This document shows, in pieces, positions 54,158 to 64,000 of a DNA stretch of 64,000 nucleotides (positions are counted from its first letter, which is position 1; each line of letters opens with the position of its first letter). Source of the DNA: Caulobacter endophyticus. Lineage in GTDB: Bacteria; Pseudomonadota; Alphaproteobacteria; Caulobacterales; Caulobacteraceae. The DNA lies in the NCBI RefSeq assembly GCF_003116815.1, contig NZ_QDKQ01000056.1, forward strand, positions 62,001 to 126,000. The letters are read 5' to 3'. Position numbers and translations under genes: made by a program. The notes beneath the pieces are model-generated. The model was not told where the DNA came from. It saw nothing but the letters and a program-made list of their open reading frames with translations, and did no database searches.

Positions 54158-54562
54158 ATGCAGTCCGCGCCCGAGCAGCAGCATCTGGTCCTGGTCGTCG
54201 ACGACGATCCTCTGGTGACGGAGTTCGTCAAGTTCCGGCTCGAAATGGAGGGTTTCGCGGTGGACGTGGCCCACAAGGCCGAGGACGCCTTGGCGAGCGC
54301 CCGACGCCGGCCGCCGCACCTGTTCCTGCTCGACGTCGCCATGCCCGAGATCAACGGCCTGACGCTGCTGCGGCGCCTACGGGCGGAAAGGCGGTTGAAC
54401 GACGTGCCGGCCATCATGATAACCGCCTCGGCGCACGGGGCGAACGTCAAGGCCGCGATGGAGGCCGGCGCCGTCGGCTACGTGCTCAAGCCCTTCTCCG
54501 CCGCCGACCTGGTGGCGCGGGTGCGGGCGGCGACCAAGAATCAGTCCCGCGTCTGGTTGTGA
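54158..54562 (+). CDS. Stand-alone response-regulator receiver protein (1)
   Basis: A 134-residue single-domain receiver. It has the acidic pocket LVLVVDDDPLVTEF, the phospho-acceptor Asp in HLFLLDVAMPEINGLTLL, the Thr/Ser in IMITASAHG and the conserved Lys in GYVLKPFSAADL, so it should be phosphorylatable. No output domain is present. A GGTGGAGGAA ribosome-site-like stretch precedes ATG 54158. It is followed 19 bases later by a second receiver gene. The cognate kinase is not nearby; the nearest is the hybrid kinase at 34017. Confidence 0.88.
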   Translation: MQSAPEQQHLVLVVDDDPLVTEFVKFRLEMEGFAVDVAHKAEDALASARRRPPHLFLLDVAMPEINGLTLLRRLRAERRLNDVPAIMITASAHGANVKAAMEAGAVGYVLKPFSAADLVARVRAATKNQSRVWL

Positions 54563-54581
54563 CGCGCTCCTGGAGTTCCCC

Positions 54582-54980
54582 ATGACCTCGCGCCCCCTGG
54601 CCCTGGTGATCGACGACGACCCGCTGATGCTGGAATTCGTGTCGACCGCGCTCGAAGGCGGCGGTTTCGACGTGGAGACGGCCGAGGACGCCCGGCGGCT
54701 GCTGTCGGACGTGCAGGACCGCCATCCGGCGATCGTCTTCCTCGATGTGCGCATGCCTGGGGAAACGGGCATCGAAGTGCTGCGCCGCCTGCGGGTCAGC
54801 GAGTGGGGCCGCGAGGTGCCGGTGGTGATCATGACCGGCGAGCGCCGGCTCGACCGCGTGGTCGAGGCCATGAGCGCGGGCGCGACGACCTACATGATGA
54901 AGCCGTTCACGCCCGTGCAGATCGTGCTGCGGGCCCGCGAGCTGATCCAGCCGCGCGAGAGCGGCAGCTTCCACTACTGA
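54582..54980 (+). CDS. Stand-alone response-regulator receiver protein (2)
   Basis: A 132-residue receiver paralogous to the preceding gene: LALVIDDDPLMLEFVSTALE, the Asp in AIVFLDVRMPGETGIEVLRR, VVIMTGERR and the Lys in TYMMKPFTPVQIVLRARE. The two proteins share layout but only partial identity, so the duplication is not recent. GGAG lies six bases before ATG 54582. Such output-less receivers often act as phosphate sinks or protein-binding switches; the target is unknown. Confidence 0.88.
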   Translation: MTSRPLALVIDDDPLMLEFVSTALEGGGFDVETAEDARRLLSDVQDRHPAIVFLDVRMPGETGIEVLRRLRVSEWGREVPVVIMTGERRLDRVVEAMSAGATTYMMKPFTPVQIVLRARELIQPRESGSFHY

Positions 54981-55007
54981 TTGGGGTGAAAGCCTCGCGC
55001 AGGCCGC

Positions 55008-55664
55008 TCAGATGTCTTCCGCCAGCAGGTCGCCGACCAGGTCGCCGATCCAGGGGTTGCGCGAGCGCTTCTGGCGTTCGGCGTGATAGATGTGGGCGAG
55101 GTCCGCATAGGCCTTGTCGAAGTCGTCGTTGAGCACGACGTAGTCGAACTTCTCCCAGGCGGCGACCTCGTCCTTGGCGCGGGCCAGGCGGCGGGCGATG
55201 ACTTCCTCGCTGTCCTGGCTGCGGGCGTGCAGGCGGCGGCTCATCTCGGCCAGCGAAGGCGGCAGGATGTAGACCAGCACGCTGTCGGCGCCGGCCTGCT
55301 CGTGCACCTTCATGGCGCCCTGGAAGTCGATGTCGAACAGCACGCTCTCGCCGCGTTCCAGCGCTTCCATGATCGGACCGCGCGGGCTGCCGTAGTGATT
55401 GCCGTAGACCTCGGCCCATTCGAGGAAGGCATCGTCCTCGATCATCACCTCGAAATCGTCCCTGGAGACGAAGTGGTAGTCACGACCATGGTGCTCGCCG
55501 GGGCGCGGCTCGCGGGTGGTGGCGCTGATCGACAGGTGCAGGTCGCCGTGGTCGGCCACCAGGCGGCGGGTCAGCGAGGTCTTGCCCACGCCCGAGGGGG
55601 CGACGACCATCAGCAGGAGGCCGCGGTGCTTGCGGCCGCTCTTCTCGGCCGGGTTATTCGACAT
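55008..55664 (-). CDS. gmk: Guanylate kinase
   Basis: Phosphorylates GMP to GDP. The 218-residue protein has the P-loop LLLMVVAPSGVGKTSLTRRL, SISATTREPRPGEHHGRDYH (GMP-binding), and the ILPPSLAEMSRRLHARSQDS segment, matching Gmk throughout. It overlaps yicC by 11 bases in the fabF-mltG-yicC-gmk direction, a gene order common in proteobacteria (yicC-gmk). Confidence 0.96.
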   Translation of the reverse strand: MSNNPAEKSGRKHRGLLLMVVAPSGVGKTSLTRRLVADHGDLHLSISATTREPRPGEHHGRDYHFVSRDDFEVMIEDDAFLEWAEVYGNHYGSPRGPIMEALERGESVLFDIDFQGAMKVHEQAGADSVLVYILPPSLAEMSRRLHARSQDSEEVIARRLARAKDEVAAWEKFDYVVLNDDFDKAYADLAHIYHAERQKRSRNPWIGDLVGDLLAEDI

Positions 55665-56535
55665 TCTGAACCTGTTCGCGAAACTGTTCGATCGTGGCCT
55701 TCAGCTCGAGGCCGTGGGCCGTCAGCGCGGTCAGCGCCGACTTGCTGCAAAGGGTGTTGGCCTCGCGCATGAACTCCTGCGAGAGGAAGTCGAGGCGCCG
55801 GCCCGAGGCGCCGTCGCTGGCCAGCAGGGTGCGCGCGGCGGCCACATGGCCGGCCAGGCGATCCAGCTCCTCGCGGACGTCGGCCTTGACCGCCAGGGCG
55901 GCGGCTTCCTGCAGAATGCGGTCCTGCGAGGCGCTTTCGCCCAGCAGTTCGCTCATGCGGCGCTCGAAACGCTGCTTGAGGATCGCCGGCTGGCCCTCGG
56001 CCTCGGCGGCGGCGAGGCTGGTCAGGGTCTCGATACGGTCGACGAGGCCGGAAAGCACCGGCGAGAGCGAAGCGCCCTCCTCCAGCCGCGCGGCCTTCAG
56101 GCCGTCGAGGGCCTGGTGGATGCTGGCGACGATGGCGGCTTCGAGGGCGGCGCGGGCCTCGGCGTCCTCGTCGTCCTCGCGGACCTCGATGACGCCGCGC
56201 AGGGCCAGCAGGCCGTCGAGGCTGGGCTTGCCGACCATGCCGGTGGCCACATAGGGGCTGCCGGCCTTGAGGTAGCGTTCCAGCACCTCGACATTGACCT
56301 GCGGGGCGGCGGCGGCCTCGGCCTTGCGGGCCTGGACGCCGAGCGTCAGCTGGCCGCGCTGGAAGCGACCTTGCGCGCCGTCACGGGCGGCCCGGTCGAG
56401 GCTTTCCAGGCCCGGCGGGCCACGGAAGCGGGTCTCGAGGTTGCGGCCGTTGACGCTGCGCGCCTCGACGGCCCAGCTCCAGTCGCCCAGAGCTCCCTCG
56501 ACGCGCGCGAACCCGGTCATGCCCGACAGCGCCAT
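55654..56535 (-). CDS. yicC: YicC-family endoribonuclease
   Basis: YicC proteins are endoribonucleases involved in small-RNA turnover in E. coli. The 293-residue protein starts with ATG 56535 and the family opening MALSGMTGFARVEGALGDWS, then EARSVNGRNLETRFRGPPGL, and the conserved C-terminal domain (RLDFLSQEFMREANTLCSKS, ELKATIEQFREQVQNVE). The longer frame to 57006 overlaps mltG and is rejected. Its end overlaps gmk. Confidence 0.94.
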   Translation of the reverse strand: MALSGMTGFARVEGALGDWSWAVEARSVNGRNLETRFRGPPGLESLDRAARDGAQGRFQRGQLTLGVQARKAEAAAAPQVNVEVLERYLKAGSPYVATGMVGKPSLDGLLALRGVIEVREDDEDAEARAALEAAIVASIHQALDGLKAARLEEGASLSPVLSGLVDRIETLTSLAAAEAEGQPAILKQRFERRMSELLGESASQDRILQEAAALAVKADVREELDRLAGHVAAARTLLASDGASGRRLDFLSQEFMREANTLCSKSALTALTAHGLELKATIEQFREQVQNVE

Positions 56536-56537
56536 GG

Positions 56538-57626
56538 TCAGTTCCCCGCTGCTTCCGAAGCCTTGGCCTCGCGCTCGATACGACGCCACTGGGCGACGTT
56601 GCGCTCGTGCTCTTCGTAGGTCCGGGCGAAGACATGGCCGCCGGTGCCGTCGGCGACGAAATAAAGCTCGTCGGTCTTGGGCGGGTTCATCACCGCCGCC
56701 AGGGCCTCGCGGCCCGGATTGGCGATCGGCGTCGGCGGCAGGCCGGTGATCTTGTAGGTGTTGTAGGGCGTGAAGGCGTCCAGTTCCGAACGGCGCAGCC
56801 CACGGCCCAGCGGACGGCCGCGGGTGATGCCGTAGATCACCGTCGGATCGGTATCCAGACGCATCCCCAGACGCAGGCGGTTGGTGAACAGGGCCGCGAC
56901 GCGCGGACGCTCGCTGGCCAGGGCCGTTTCCTTCTCGACGATCGAGGCCAGGGTGACAGCCTCGTCCTTGGTCTGGAACGGCAGGCCGGCCTGGCGCTGC
57001 TCCCACAGGGCGTTCAGCACCTTGTCGCGGTCGTCCATCATCCGCTGCAGGACCGCGGCCCGCTCTTCGCCGCGCTCGACCTGGTAGGTCTCGGGCAGGA
57101 CGGCGCCTTCCGGCGGGGTCGGCACGTCGCCGACCAGCACGGGCGAGCGCTGCAGGATCTCGACGACCATCTCGGAGGTCACGCCCTCGGGCACGGTGAC
57201 CTGGTGGCGCACCACCTTGCCGTCGCGGACCATGGCCAGGACCGTGGAGAGCGAGGCGCGATTGGGGAATTCGTATTCGCCGGCCTTCAGCCGACGCGCC
57301 GCGCCGGTGACCTGGGCGGCGGTCAGGAACAGCGACGACGAGCGGATCGCGCCGCCGGCTTCCAGCGCCCCGGCGATCTCCGAGACGCTGGCGCCCCGGC
57401 GAAGCACCACCGAGGTATATTCGCCGTTCTTGGCCTTGGGGCCCGGCCCGCCGTAGAGCCAGACCGCCCCGCCGCCGACCGCGAGGGCCGCGACCGCGGC
57501 GACCACGAGGCCGCCGCCGGCCATGGCGGCCAGGCGACGTCCCAGGGTGGCGGTCTCGCGCTTGCGGGCCTTCGACGCCCGCTTGGGCGCCGTAGCCTTC
57601 TTCTGCGGACGCGGCGGCTTGCTCAC
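56538..57626 (-). CDS. mltG: Endolytic murein transglycosylase MltG
   Basis: MltG cuts glycan strands during peptidoglycan synthesis. The 362-residue protein has a basic N-terminal tail and one membrane helix (GGGLVVAAVAALAVGGGAVW), a LysM-like part, and the YceG catalytic core VTLASIVEKETALASERPRV with the key Glu, followed by DPTVIYGITRGRPLGR and NTYKITGLPPTPIANPGREA. It lies two bases before yicC and ten after fabF; fabF-mltG-yicC-gmk form one transcript. Pairing with fatty-acid synthesis genes is widespread. Confidence 0.95.
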   Translation of the reverse strand: MSKPPRPQKKATAPKRASKARKRETATLGRRLAAMAGGGLVVAAVAALAVGGGAVWLYGGPGPKAKNGEYTSVVLRRGASVSEIAGALEAGGAIRSSSLFLTAAQVTGAARRLKAGEYEFPNRASLSTVLAMVRDGKVVRHQVTVPEGVTSEMVVEILQRSPVLVGDVPTPPEGAVLPETYQVERGEERAAVLQRMMDDRDKVLNALWEQRQAGLPFQTKDEAVTLASIVEKETALASERPRVAALFTNRLRLGMRLDTDPTVIYGITRGRPLGRGLRRSELDAFTPYNTYKITGLPPTPIANPGREALAAVMNPPKTDELYFVADGTGGHVFARTYEEHERNVAQWRRIEREAKASEAAGN

Positions 57627-57636
57627 GCGACTTGGC

Positions 57637-58917
57637 TCACGAGATCTTACGGAACACGACGGAGGCGTTGGTGCCGCCGAAGCCGAAGCTGTTGGACACG
57701 GCCACGTCGATCTTCATCGGCACGGCCTTGTGGGGCGCCAGATTCATCGGCACGTCCACATCCGGGTTGTCGAGGTTGATGGTCGGCGGCGCGATCTGGT
57801 CGCGGATGGCCAGGATCGAGAAGATCGACTCGATGGCGCCGGCCGCGCCCAGAAGGTGGCCGGTCATCGACTTGGTCGACGACATCACCACGTTCTTGGC
57901 GTGATCGCCGAGGAAGGAGGCCACAGCGCCGGCTTCCAGGCCGTCGGCCATGGTCGAGGTGCCGTGGGCGTTGATGTAGTCGATGTCCGAGGGCTGGAGG
58001 CCCGCGTCCTTGACGGCCGCCGCCAGGGCGCGCCCGCCGCCTTCGCCGTTCTCCGACGGAGCGGTGATGTGATAGGCGTCGCCCGACAGGCCGTAGCCGA
58101 CCACTTCGGCGTAGATCTTCGCGCCGCGGGCCTTGGCGTGCTCGTACTCTTCGAGCACCACGACGCCGGCGCCTTCACCCATGACGAAACCGCCGCGGTC
58201 CTTATCGTAGGGACGCGAGGCCTTCTCGGGCGTGTCGTTGAAGTCGGTGGCGACCGCGCGGCAGGCGATGAAGCCGGCGATGCCCAGCTTGCAGACGGCC
58301 GCTTCCGCGCCGCCGGCGATCATCACGTCGGCGTCGCCGTACTTGATCAGGCGCATGGCGTCGCCGATGGCGTGGGCGCCGGTGGCGCAGGCCGTCACCA
58401 CGGCGTGGTTGGGGCCCTTGAAGCCGTACTTGATCGAGACCTGGCCCGAGATCAGGTTGATCAGGGCCGAGGAGATGAAGAACGGGCTGACGCGGCGCGG
58501 ACCCTTGGCTTCCAGTTCCAGGGCGGTGTCGGCGATGGTCGACAGGCCGCCGATGCCCGAGCCGAGGATGACGCCGGTGCGCCACTTCTGCTCGTCGGTT
58601 TCCGGAACCCAGCCGGAGTCCTTAACGGCTTCGTCCGCGGCGGCGATGCCGTACAGGATGAAGTCGTCCACGCGCTTCTGGTCGCGCGGGCTCATGGTCT
58701 GGTCGGGGTCGAACGAACCTTCGACGTCCGGACCGCCTCCGCCACGACCATCGACGCGCGGCACTTCGCAGGCCACCTGGCAGGCGTAGTCGGTCGGGTC
58801 GAAAGCGGTGATGCGGCCCGCGCCGGACTTGCCGGCCACGATGTTCTTCCAGGACACTTCGACGCCCTGGCCCAGAGGAGTCAGCAGGCCCAGCCCGGTG
58901 ACGACGACTCTACGCAT
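57637..58917 (-). CDS. fabF: 3-oxoacyl-[ACP] synthase II
   Basis: Condenses malonyl-ACP with acyl-ACP in chain elongation. The 426-residue protein has the Cys nucleophile in AVVTACATGAHAIGDAMRLI, the two catalytic His in NAHGTSTMADGLEAGAV and KSMTGHLLGAAGAIESIFSI, and the opening RRVVVTGLGLLTPLGQG. The ATG at 58917 has GGGAG nine bases upstream. It is downstream of acpP but separated by an intrinsic terminator, so it can be expressed apart from acpP. Confidence 0.97.
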   Translation of the reverse strand: MRRVVVTGLGLLTPLGQGVEVSWKNIVAGKSGAGRITAFDPTDYACQVACEVPRVDGRGGGGPDVEGSFDPDQTMSPRDQKRVDDFILYGIAAADEAVKDSGWVPETDEQKWRTGVILGSGIGGLSTIADTALELEAKGPRRVSPFFISSALINLISGQVSIKYGFKGPNHAVVTACATGAHAIGDAMRLIKYGDADVMIAGGAEAAVCKLGIAGFIACRAVATDFNDTPEKASRPYDKDRGGFVMGEGAGVVVLEEYEHAKARGAKIYAEVVGYGLSGDAYHITAPSENGEGGGRALAAAVKDAGLQPSDIDYINAHGTSTMADGLEAGAVASFLGDHAKNVVMSSTKSMTGHLLGAAGAIESIFSILAIRDQIAPPTINLDNPDVDVPMNLAPHKAVPMKIDVAVSNSFGFGGTNASVVFRKIS

Positions 58918-59004
58918 GGATTGCTCCCAAACCTTCCGACGCGCCGGCCCAGACGAAAGGCGAAAGCCTTAAGCCGGGTTGCGACGCGAATCTTGGCCAC
59001 ATAC

Positions 59005-59051
59005 GAAAACCGCCGCGCGCACGATGGCAAGAGCCCGTGCTGCGCGGCGGC
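59005..59051 (-). terminator. Intrinsic terminator of acpP
   Basis: On the minus strand CCGCCGCGC...GCGCGGCGG with an inner GCACG/CGTGC stem is followed by TTTTCG. It lies 40 bases past the acpP stop and before fabF, so it likely lowers fabF expression relative to the abundant ACP. Confidence 0.7.
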
Positions 59052-59092
59052 TGATAGTGCTGTTCGCCCGTGAGGGTACGAACCCGACGCCC

Positions 59093-59332
59093 TTAGGCGC
59101 CGGTCTTTTCCGTGATGAACTTCACGGCGTCGCCAACCGTCTGGATGTGCTCGGCGGCGTCGTCCGGAATTTCGATGTCGAATTCTTCTTCGAACGCCAT
59201 CACGAGCTCGACGTTGTCGAGGCTGTCGGCGCCCAGGTCGTCGATGAAGCTGGCCTTCTCGGTGACCTTCTCGGGATCGGCATCCAGGTGTTCGATGACG
59301 ATCTTACGCACGCGCTCGAGAATGTCGGACAT
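59093..59332 (-). CDS. acpP: Acyl carrier protein
   Basis: Carries acyl chains on a 4'-phosphopantetheine arm. The 79-residue acidic protein starts at ATG 59332 ([20 protein letters not shown]), and contains the modified serine in [26 protein letters not shown] lies eight bases upstream; the longer frame to 59413 runs through the leader hairpin. It sits between fabG and fabF as in most bacteria. Confidence 0.98.
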   Translation of the reverse strand: MSDILERVRKIVIEHLDADPEKVTEKASFIDDLGADSLDNVELVMAFEEEFDIEIPDDAAEHIQTVGDAVKFITEKTGA

Positions 59333-59368
59333 TCTGTTAGTCCCTCGTTTTGAAATCTGTTTACCCCC

Positions 59369-59396
59369 GGACGGTATGAACTCTGTTTCACCGTCC
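59369..59396 (-). promoter_or_regulatory. Leader hairpin of acpP
   Basis: On the minus strand GGACGGT and ACCGTCC pair perfectly around a 14-base loop, about 40 bases before the acpP start. Its role (mRNA stability or operator) is unknown. Confidence 0.4.
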
Positions 59397-59494
59397 GTGA
59401 GATGTCGGGTCACCGCCTATCACGTTCCTTTTCGGGTGACCAGCGGGTCAGCCGCCAAGAAGCATGGCCGTTGTGGACCAAGGCGGCGTTCGCC

Positions 59495-60235
59495 TCAGAT
59501 CATGGCCATGCCGCCGTTGACGTGCAAGGTCTGACCGGTGACGTAGCCACCTTGATCGCTAGCCAGGTAAACGCAGGCGGCGGCGATATCGCTCCCCTCG
59601 CCCAGCTTGCCGGCCGGGATGGTCGACAGGATGCCGGCCTTCTGCTGATCGTTCAGGGCGTCGGTCATCGGGCTGGCGATGAAGCCGGGGGCGACGCAGT
59701 TGACGGTCACGCCGCGGCTGGCCAGTTCCTGGGCCAAGGCCTTGGAAAACCCGATCATTCCGGCCTTGGAGGCCGCATAGTTGGTCTGGCCGGGGTTGCC
59801 GGTGACGCCCACGATCGAGGTGATGCCGATGATGCGGCCGGCGCGGCGCTTCATCATGCCCTTGGCGGCGGCGCGAGCCAGGCGGAAGTAGCCTTCCAGG
59901 TTCACCTTGATGACGGTGTCCCAGTCCTCGTCCTTCATGCGCACGATCAGGCCGTCGCGAGTGATGCCGGCGTTGGCGATGACGATGTCGAGCGGGGCGC
60001 CGGCGGCTTCCTCGGCCTTGGCGACCAGGCCGTCGACGGCTTCGGCGTCCGAAAGATTCGCCACGACGAACGAGGCGCGCTCGCCCAGCTCGTTCTTCAG
60101 CTCGGTCAGCGCCGATTCGCGGGTGCCCGAGAGCACGACGTGGGCGCCCTGGCCATGCAGGGCCCGGGCGATGGCGCCGCCGATGCCGCCCGTGGCGCCG
60201 GTGACGAGGGCGGTCTTGCCGGTGAGGTCGAACAT
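59495..60235 (-). CDS. fabG: 3-oxoacyl-[ACP] reductase
   Basis: NADPH-dependent short-chain dehydrogenase of fatty-acid elongation. The 246-residue protein has the cofactor loop TALVTGATGGIGGAIARALH, NAGITRDGLIVRMKDEDWD, the catalytic GRIIGITSIVGVTGNPGQTN with YAASKAGMIGFSKALAQELA (Ser-Tyr-Lys) and the end TGQTLHVNGGMAMI. GGAGAAC precedes the ATG at 60235. It is downstream of fabD with a terminator-like hairpin between. Confidence 0.97.
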   Translation of the reverse strand: MFDLTGKTALVTGATGGIGGAIARALHGQGAHVVLSGTRESALTELKNELGERASFVVANLSDAEAVDGLVAKAEEAAGAPLDIVIANAGITRDGLIVRMKDEDWDTVIKVNLEGYFRLARAAAKGMMKRRAGRIIGITSIVGVTGNPGQTNYAASKAGMIGFSKALAQELASRGVTVNCVAPGFIASPMTDALNDQQKAGILSTIPAGKLGEGSDIAAACVYLASDQGGYVTGQTLHVNGGMAMI

Positions 60236-60266
60236 TTGAGTTCTCCGGTTCGGAGGAAAGGAAAGC

Positions 60267-60297
60267 GAGGCCCCGTCCGTGAACGGACGCCGGCCTC
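60267..60297 (-). terminator. Hairpin between fabD and fabG
   Basis: GAGGCC...GGCCTC with an inner CGTCCG-TTCA-CGGACG stem lies between fabD and fabG. On the minus strand GCTTTCCTTTCC follows, so it may be a weak terminator or a processing site that sets the fabD:fabG ratio. Confidence 0.5.
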
Positions 60298-60304
60298 GAC
60301 GGGA

Positions 60305-61249
60305 TCAGAGCGACTGGGCGAAGGCTTCCAGGTCGGCCGGGCTGTTCAGCGGGGTCGCCTCGGCGTCCGGGGCGATGCGCTTGGCCATCCCCGACAGCAC
60401 CTTGCCAGCGCCGGCCTCGGCGAAGCGGGTGACGCCGCCCTCGCCGGCCAGCCAGGTCATGCTTTCGCGCCAGCGGACGCGGCCGGTGACCTGCTCGACC
60501 AGCAGCTTGCGGATGACGTCCGGGTCGTGGACCGGGGCGGCGGTGACGTTGGCCACCAGCGGCGCGCGCGGGGCCAGGATCGTGGCGGTCGCCAGGGCGG
60601 CGGCCATCTCATCGGCGGCCGGCTGCATCAGCGGGCAGTGGAACGGCGCCGACACGTTCAGCGGAATGGCGCGGGCGCCCAGTTCCTTGGCCTTCTCGAT
60701 GGCCCTGTCGACGGCGGCCTTGGCGCCGGAGATCACGACGTTGCCGTTGTTGTTGTCGTTGGCGACGACGCAGACGCCGACTTCAGAGCCGGCGGCGGCG
60801 GCGGCCTCGGCCAGGGCGATGTCGGTCTTGGGACCGATCAGCGAGGCCATCGCGCCCTCGCCCACCGGCACGGCGCGCTGCATGGCCTGGCCGCGCAGCT
60901 TCAGGAGGCGCGCGGTGTCGGCCAGGCTGATGGCGCCGGCGGCGGCCAGGGCCGAGTATTCACCCAGGCTGTGACCGGCCACGAAGGCGGCGCGGTCGAT
61001 CCCGACGCCGAATTCCTTCTCCAGCGTACGGGTGACCGCCAGCGAGACGGCCATCAGGGCCGGCTGGGCGTTCTCGGTCAGGGTCAGGTCGCCCTCGGGA
61101 CCTTCGCGCATCAGTTGGAACAGCTTCTGGCCCAGGGCGTCGTCGACCTCCTGGAACACCTCGCGGGCGGACGCGAAGGCCTCCGCCAGCTCGACGCCCA
61201 TGCCGACCGATTGGCTGCCCTGTCCCGGGAAGATGAAGGCGATGCTCAT
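60305..61249 (-). CDS. fabD: Malonyl-CoA:ACP transacylase
   Basis: Loads malonyl groups on ACP. The 314-residue protein has AFIFPGQGSQSVGMGVELAE, the serine elbow VAGHSLGEYSALAAAGAISL, the NVSAPFHCPLMQPAADEMA histidine and NVTAAPVHDPDVIRKLLVEQ. AGAGGAG lies nine bases before ATG 61249. It leads the fabD-fabG-acpP-fabF cluster. The 174 bases upstream to the peroxiredoxin gene contain no other recognised signal. Confidence 0.97.
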   Translation of the reverse strand: MSIAFIFPGQGSQSVGMGVELAEAFASAREVFQEVDDALGQKLFQLMREGPEGDLTLTENAQPALMAVSLAVTRTLEKEFGVGIDRAAFVAGHSLGEYSALAAAGAISLADTARLLKLRGQAMQRAVPVGEGAMASLIGPKTDIALAEAAAAAGSEVGVCVVANDNNNGNVVISGAKAAVDRAIEKAKELGARAIPLNVSAPFHCPLMQPAADEMAAALATATILAPRAPLVANVTAAPVHDPDVIRKLLVEQVTGRVRWRESMTWLAGEGGVTRFAEAGAGKVLSGMAKRIAPDAEATPLNSPADLEAFAQSL

Positions 61250-61423
61250 GACGGCCCGCTCCTCTTAGATTCAATGTCTTGGGCGCGGAGGGTTAGGGGA
61301 AAGCCGGTGACTGGGCAAGCCGGACCGCTGTTTTGCCGATACTTGCTTTCCGTTGGGGCACGTCCACATTGCTGGCCAAGCCGTCGCGGGACGGCGCCCT
61401 GCCCCCTCCCCGGAGTCGCCAAA

Positions 61424-61960
61424 ATGAAACGCCTCGCCCTCGCCGCCTCCCTGGCCGCGTTCAGCCTGCTGGCCGCCGCGCCCGCTTTGGCGGCGCTGAA
61501 ACCCGGCGACAAGGCCCCCGACTTTACAGCGCCCGGCGCCCTGGCCGGCAAGGACTTCGAGTTCAAGCTCAGCAAGGCTCTGAAGAAGGGGCCGGTGGTG
61601 CTCTATTTCTTCCCGGCCGCCTACACCTCGGGCTGCACGGCCGAGGCGCACGAGTTCGCCGAGGCGACGCCCGAGTTCGAGAAGCTGGGCGCCACCGTGA
61701 TCGGGGTCACCGGCGGCAATGTCGACCGGATCAAGGACTTCTCGAAGGAACACTGCCGCGACAAGTTCGCGGTGGCCGCCGCCAGCCCGGCCCTGATCAA
61801 GGACTACGACGTCAAGCTGCCGCTGAAGGACAACATGTCCAACCGCACCTCCTACGTCATCGCGCCGGACGGCAAGATCCTGCTGGCCTACAGCGACTTC
61901 AACTTCCAGGGCCACGTGACCAAGACCATGGACGCGGTGAAGGCCTACAAGAGGAAGTAA
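61424..61960 (+). CDS. Secreted peroxiredoxin (AhpC/TSA, Prx type)
   Basis: The 178-residue protein has a signal peptide (MKRLALAASLAAFSLLAAAP cleaved near ALA) and a peroxiredoxin domain with LKPGDKAPDFTAPGALAGKD, the active-site region FFPAAYTSGCTAEAHEFAEA (peroxidatic Cys) and the terminal part NMSNRTSYVIAPDGKILLAY. A further Cys (EHCRDKF) could act as resolving cysteine. It would detoxify peroxides in the periplasm. ATG 61424 gives the signal peptide; the longer frame does not. A perfect 11-bp hairpin follows its stop at 61979. Confidence 0.9.
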   Translation: MKRLALAASLAAFSLLAAAPALAALKPGDKAPDFTAPGALAGKDFEFKLSKALKKGPVVLYFFPAAYTSGCTAEAHEFAEATPEFEKLGATVIGVTGGNVDRIKDFSKEHCRDKFAVAAASPALIKDYDVKLPLKDNMSNRTSYVIAPDGKILLAYSDFNFQGHVTKTMDAVKAYKRK

Positions 61961-61978
61961 GGGGAGCGAGCCGCCGCT

Positions 61979-62018
61979 CGTCATCCCGGAAGCCGCGGAG
62001 CGGACGGCCGGGATGACG
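61979..62018. repeat. CGTCATCCCGG palindrome, possible terminator
   Basis: CGTCATCCCGG (61979-61989) and CCGGGATGACG (62008-62018) are exact inverted repeats between two convergent genes. This dyad is a common dispersed repeat in alphaproteobacterial genomes. Confidence 0.55.
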
Positions 62019-62028
62019 ACGGTCGGGC

Positions 62029-64000
<1,972 letters not shown>

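Overview
This 64 kb window is a GC-rich, densely coding chromosomal segment of an alphaproteobacterium, very probably Caulobacter or a close relative in the Caulobacterales. The evidence is the cell-polarity protein PopZ, a PopA-like degenerate GGDEF protein, a short HdaA-type DnaA regulator next to ppk and ppx, a TolC-family protein beside popZ, and GANTC (CcrM-type) sites in an intergenic promoter region. No rRNA, CRISPR array, prophage or insertion sequence was seen. The accessory content is a small toxin-antitoxin pair, several palindromic intergenic repeat families, and two long structured intergenic elements that resemble each other.

Layout. 1-1.9 kb: 3' part of recG. 2-2.8 kb: gene-free region with repeats and the first structured element. 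2.8-10.7 kb: acyl-CoA ligase, valS, popZ, tolC-like gene, pcm-like gene, all on the minus strand. 10.7-14.3 kb: small hypothetical genes and a tandem pair of tRNA-Asn genes. 14.3-18.5 kb: rlpA-tmk-holB-tatD-MBL hydrolase run. 18.6-25.1 kb: tRNA-Ser, a DUF4424-like protein, hydrolases, rsmC-like/rsuA/tusA operon, YihY membrane protein, CaiB-type CoA transferase. 25.3-33.6 kb: popA-like gene, DsbA-like oxidoreductase, EcsC-like protein, hdaA, ppk, a frameshifted gene, ppx. 34-42.6 kb: hybrid histidine kinase, rnd, purM-purN, RelE/ParE-type toxin-antitoxin, ndk, ABC-F ATPase. 42.6-43.5 kb: second gene-free region with the second structured element. 43.5-45.8 kb: pepA-holC-I78 inhibitor. 46-54.1 kb: lptF-lptG-lptD-surA-pdxA-rsmA. 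54.1-55 kb: two stand-alone receiver proteins. 55-61.2 kb: fabD, fabG, acpP, fabF, mltG, yicC, gmk on the minus strand. 61.4-64 kb: secreted peroxiredoxin and a TonB-dependent receptor, frameshifted near its C-terminus and cut by the window end.

Functional themes are envelope biogenesis (LPS export, SurA, RlpA, MltG, TolC), fatty-acid synthesis, nucleotide and DNA metabolism (Tmk, HolB, HolC, Gmk, Ndk, PurMN, RecG), and cell-cycle control (PopZ, PopA-like, HdaA). Regulatory DNA of note: a GANTC inverted repeat between popZ and tolC, an array of TCCACA motifs in front of hdaA, a hairpin touching the start codon at 41893, an intrinsic-terminator-like leader at 13736, and an orphan terminator at 12141. 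All calls come from reading the sequence and translations only; no database search was possible, so family names rest on recognised motifs and gene order.
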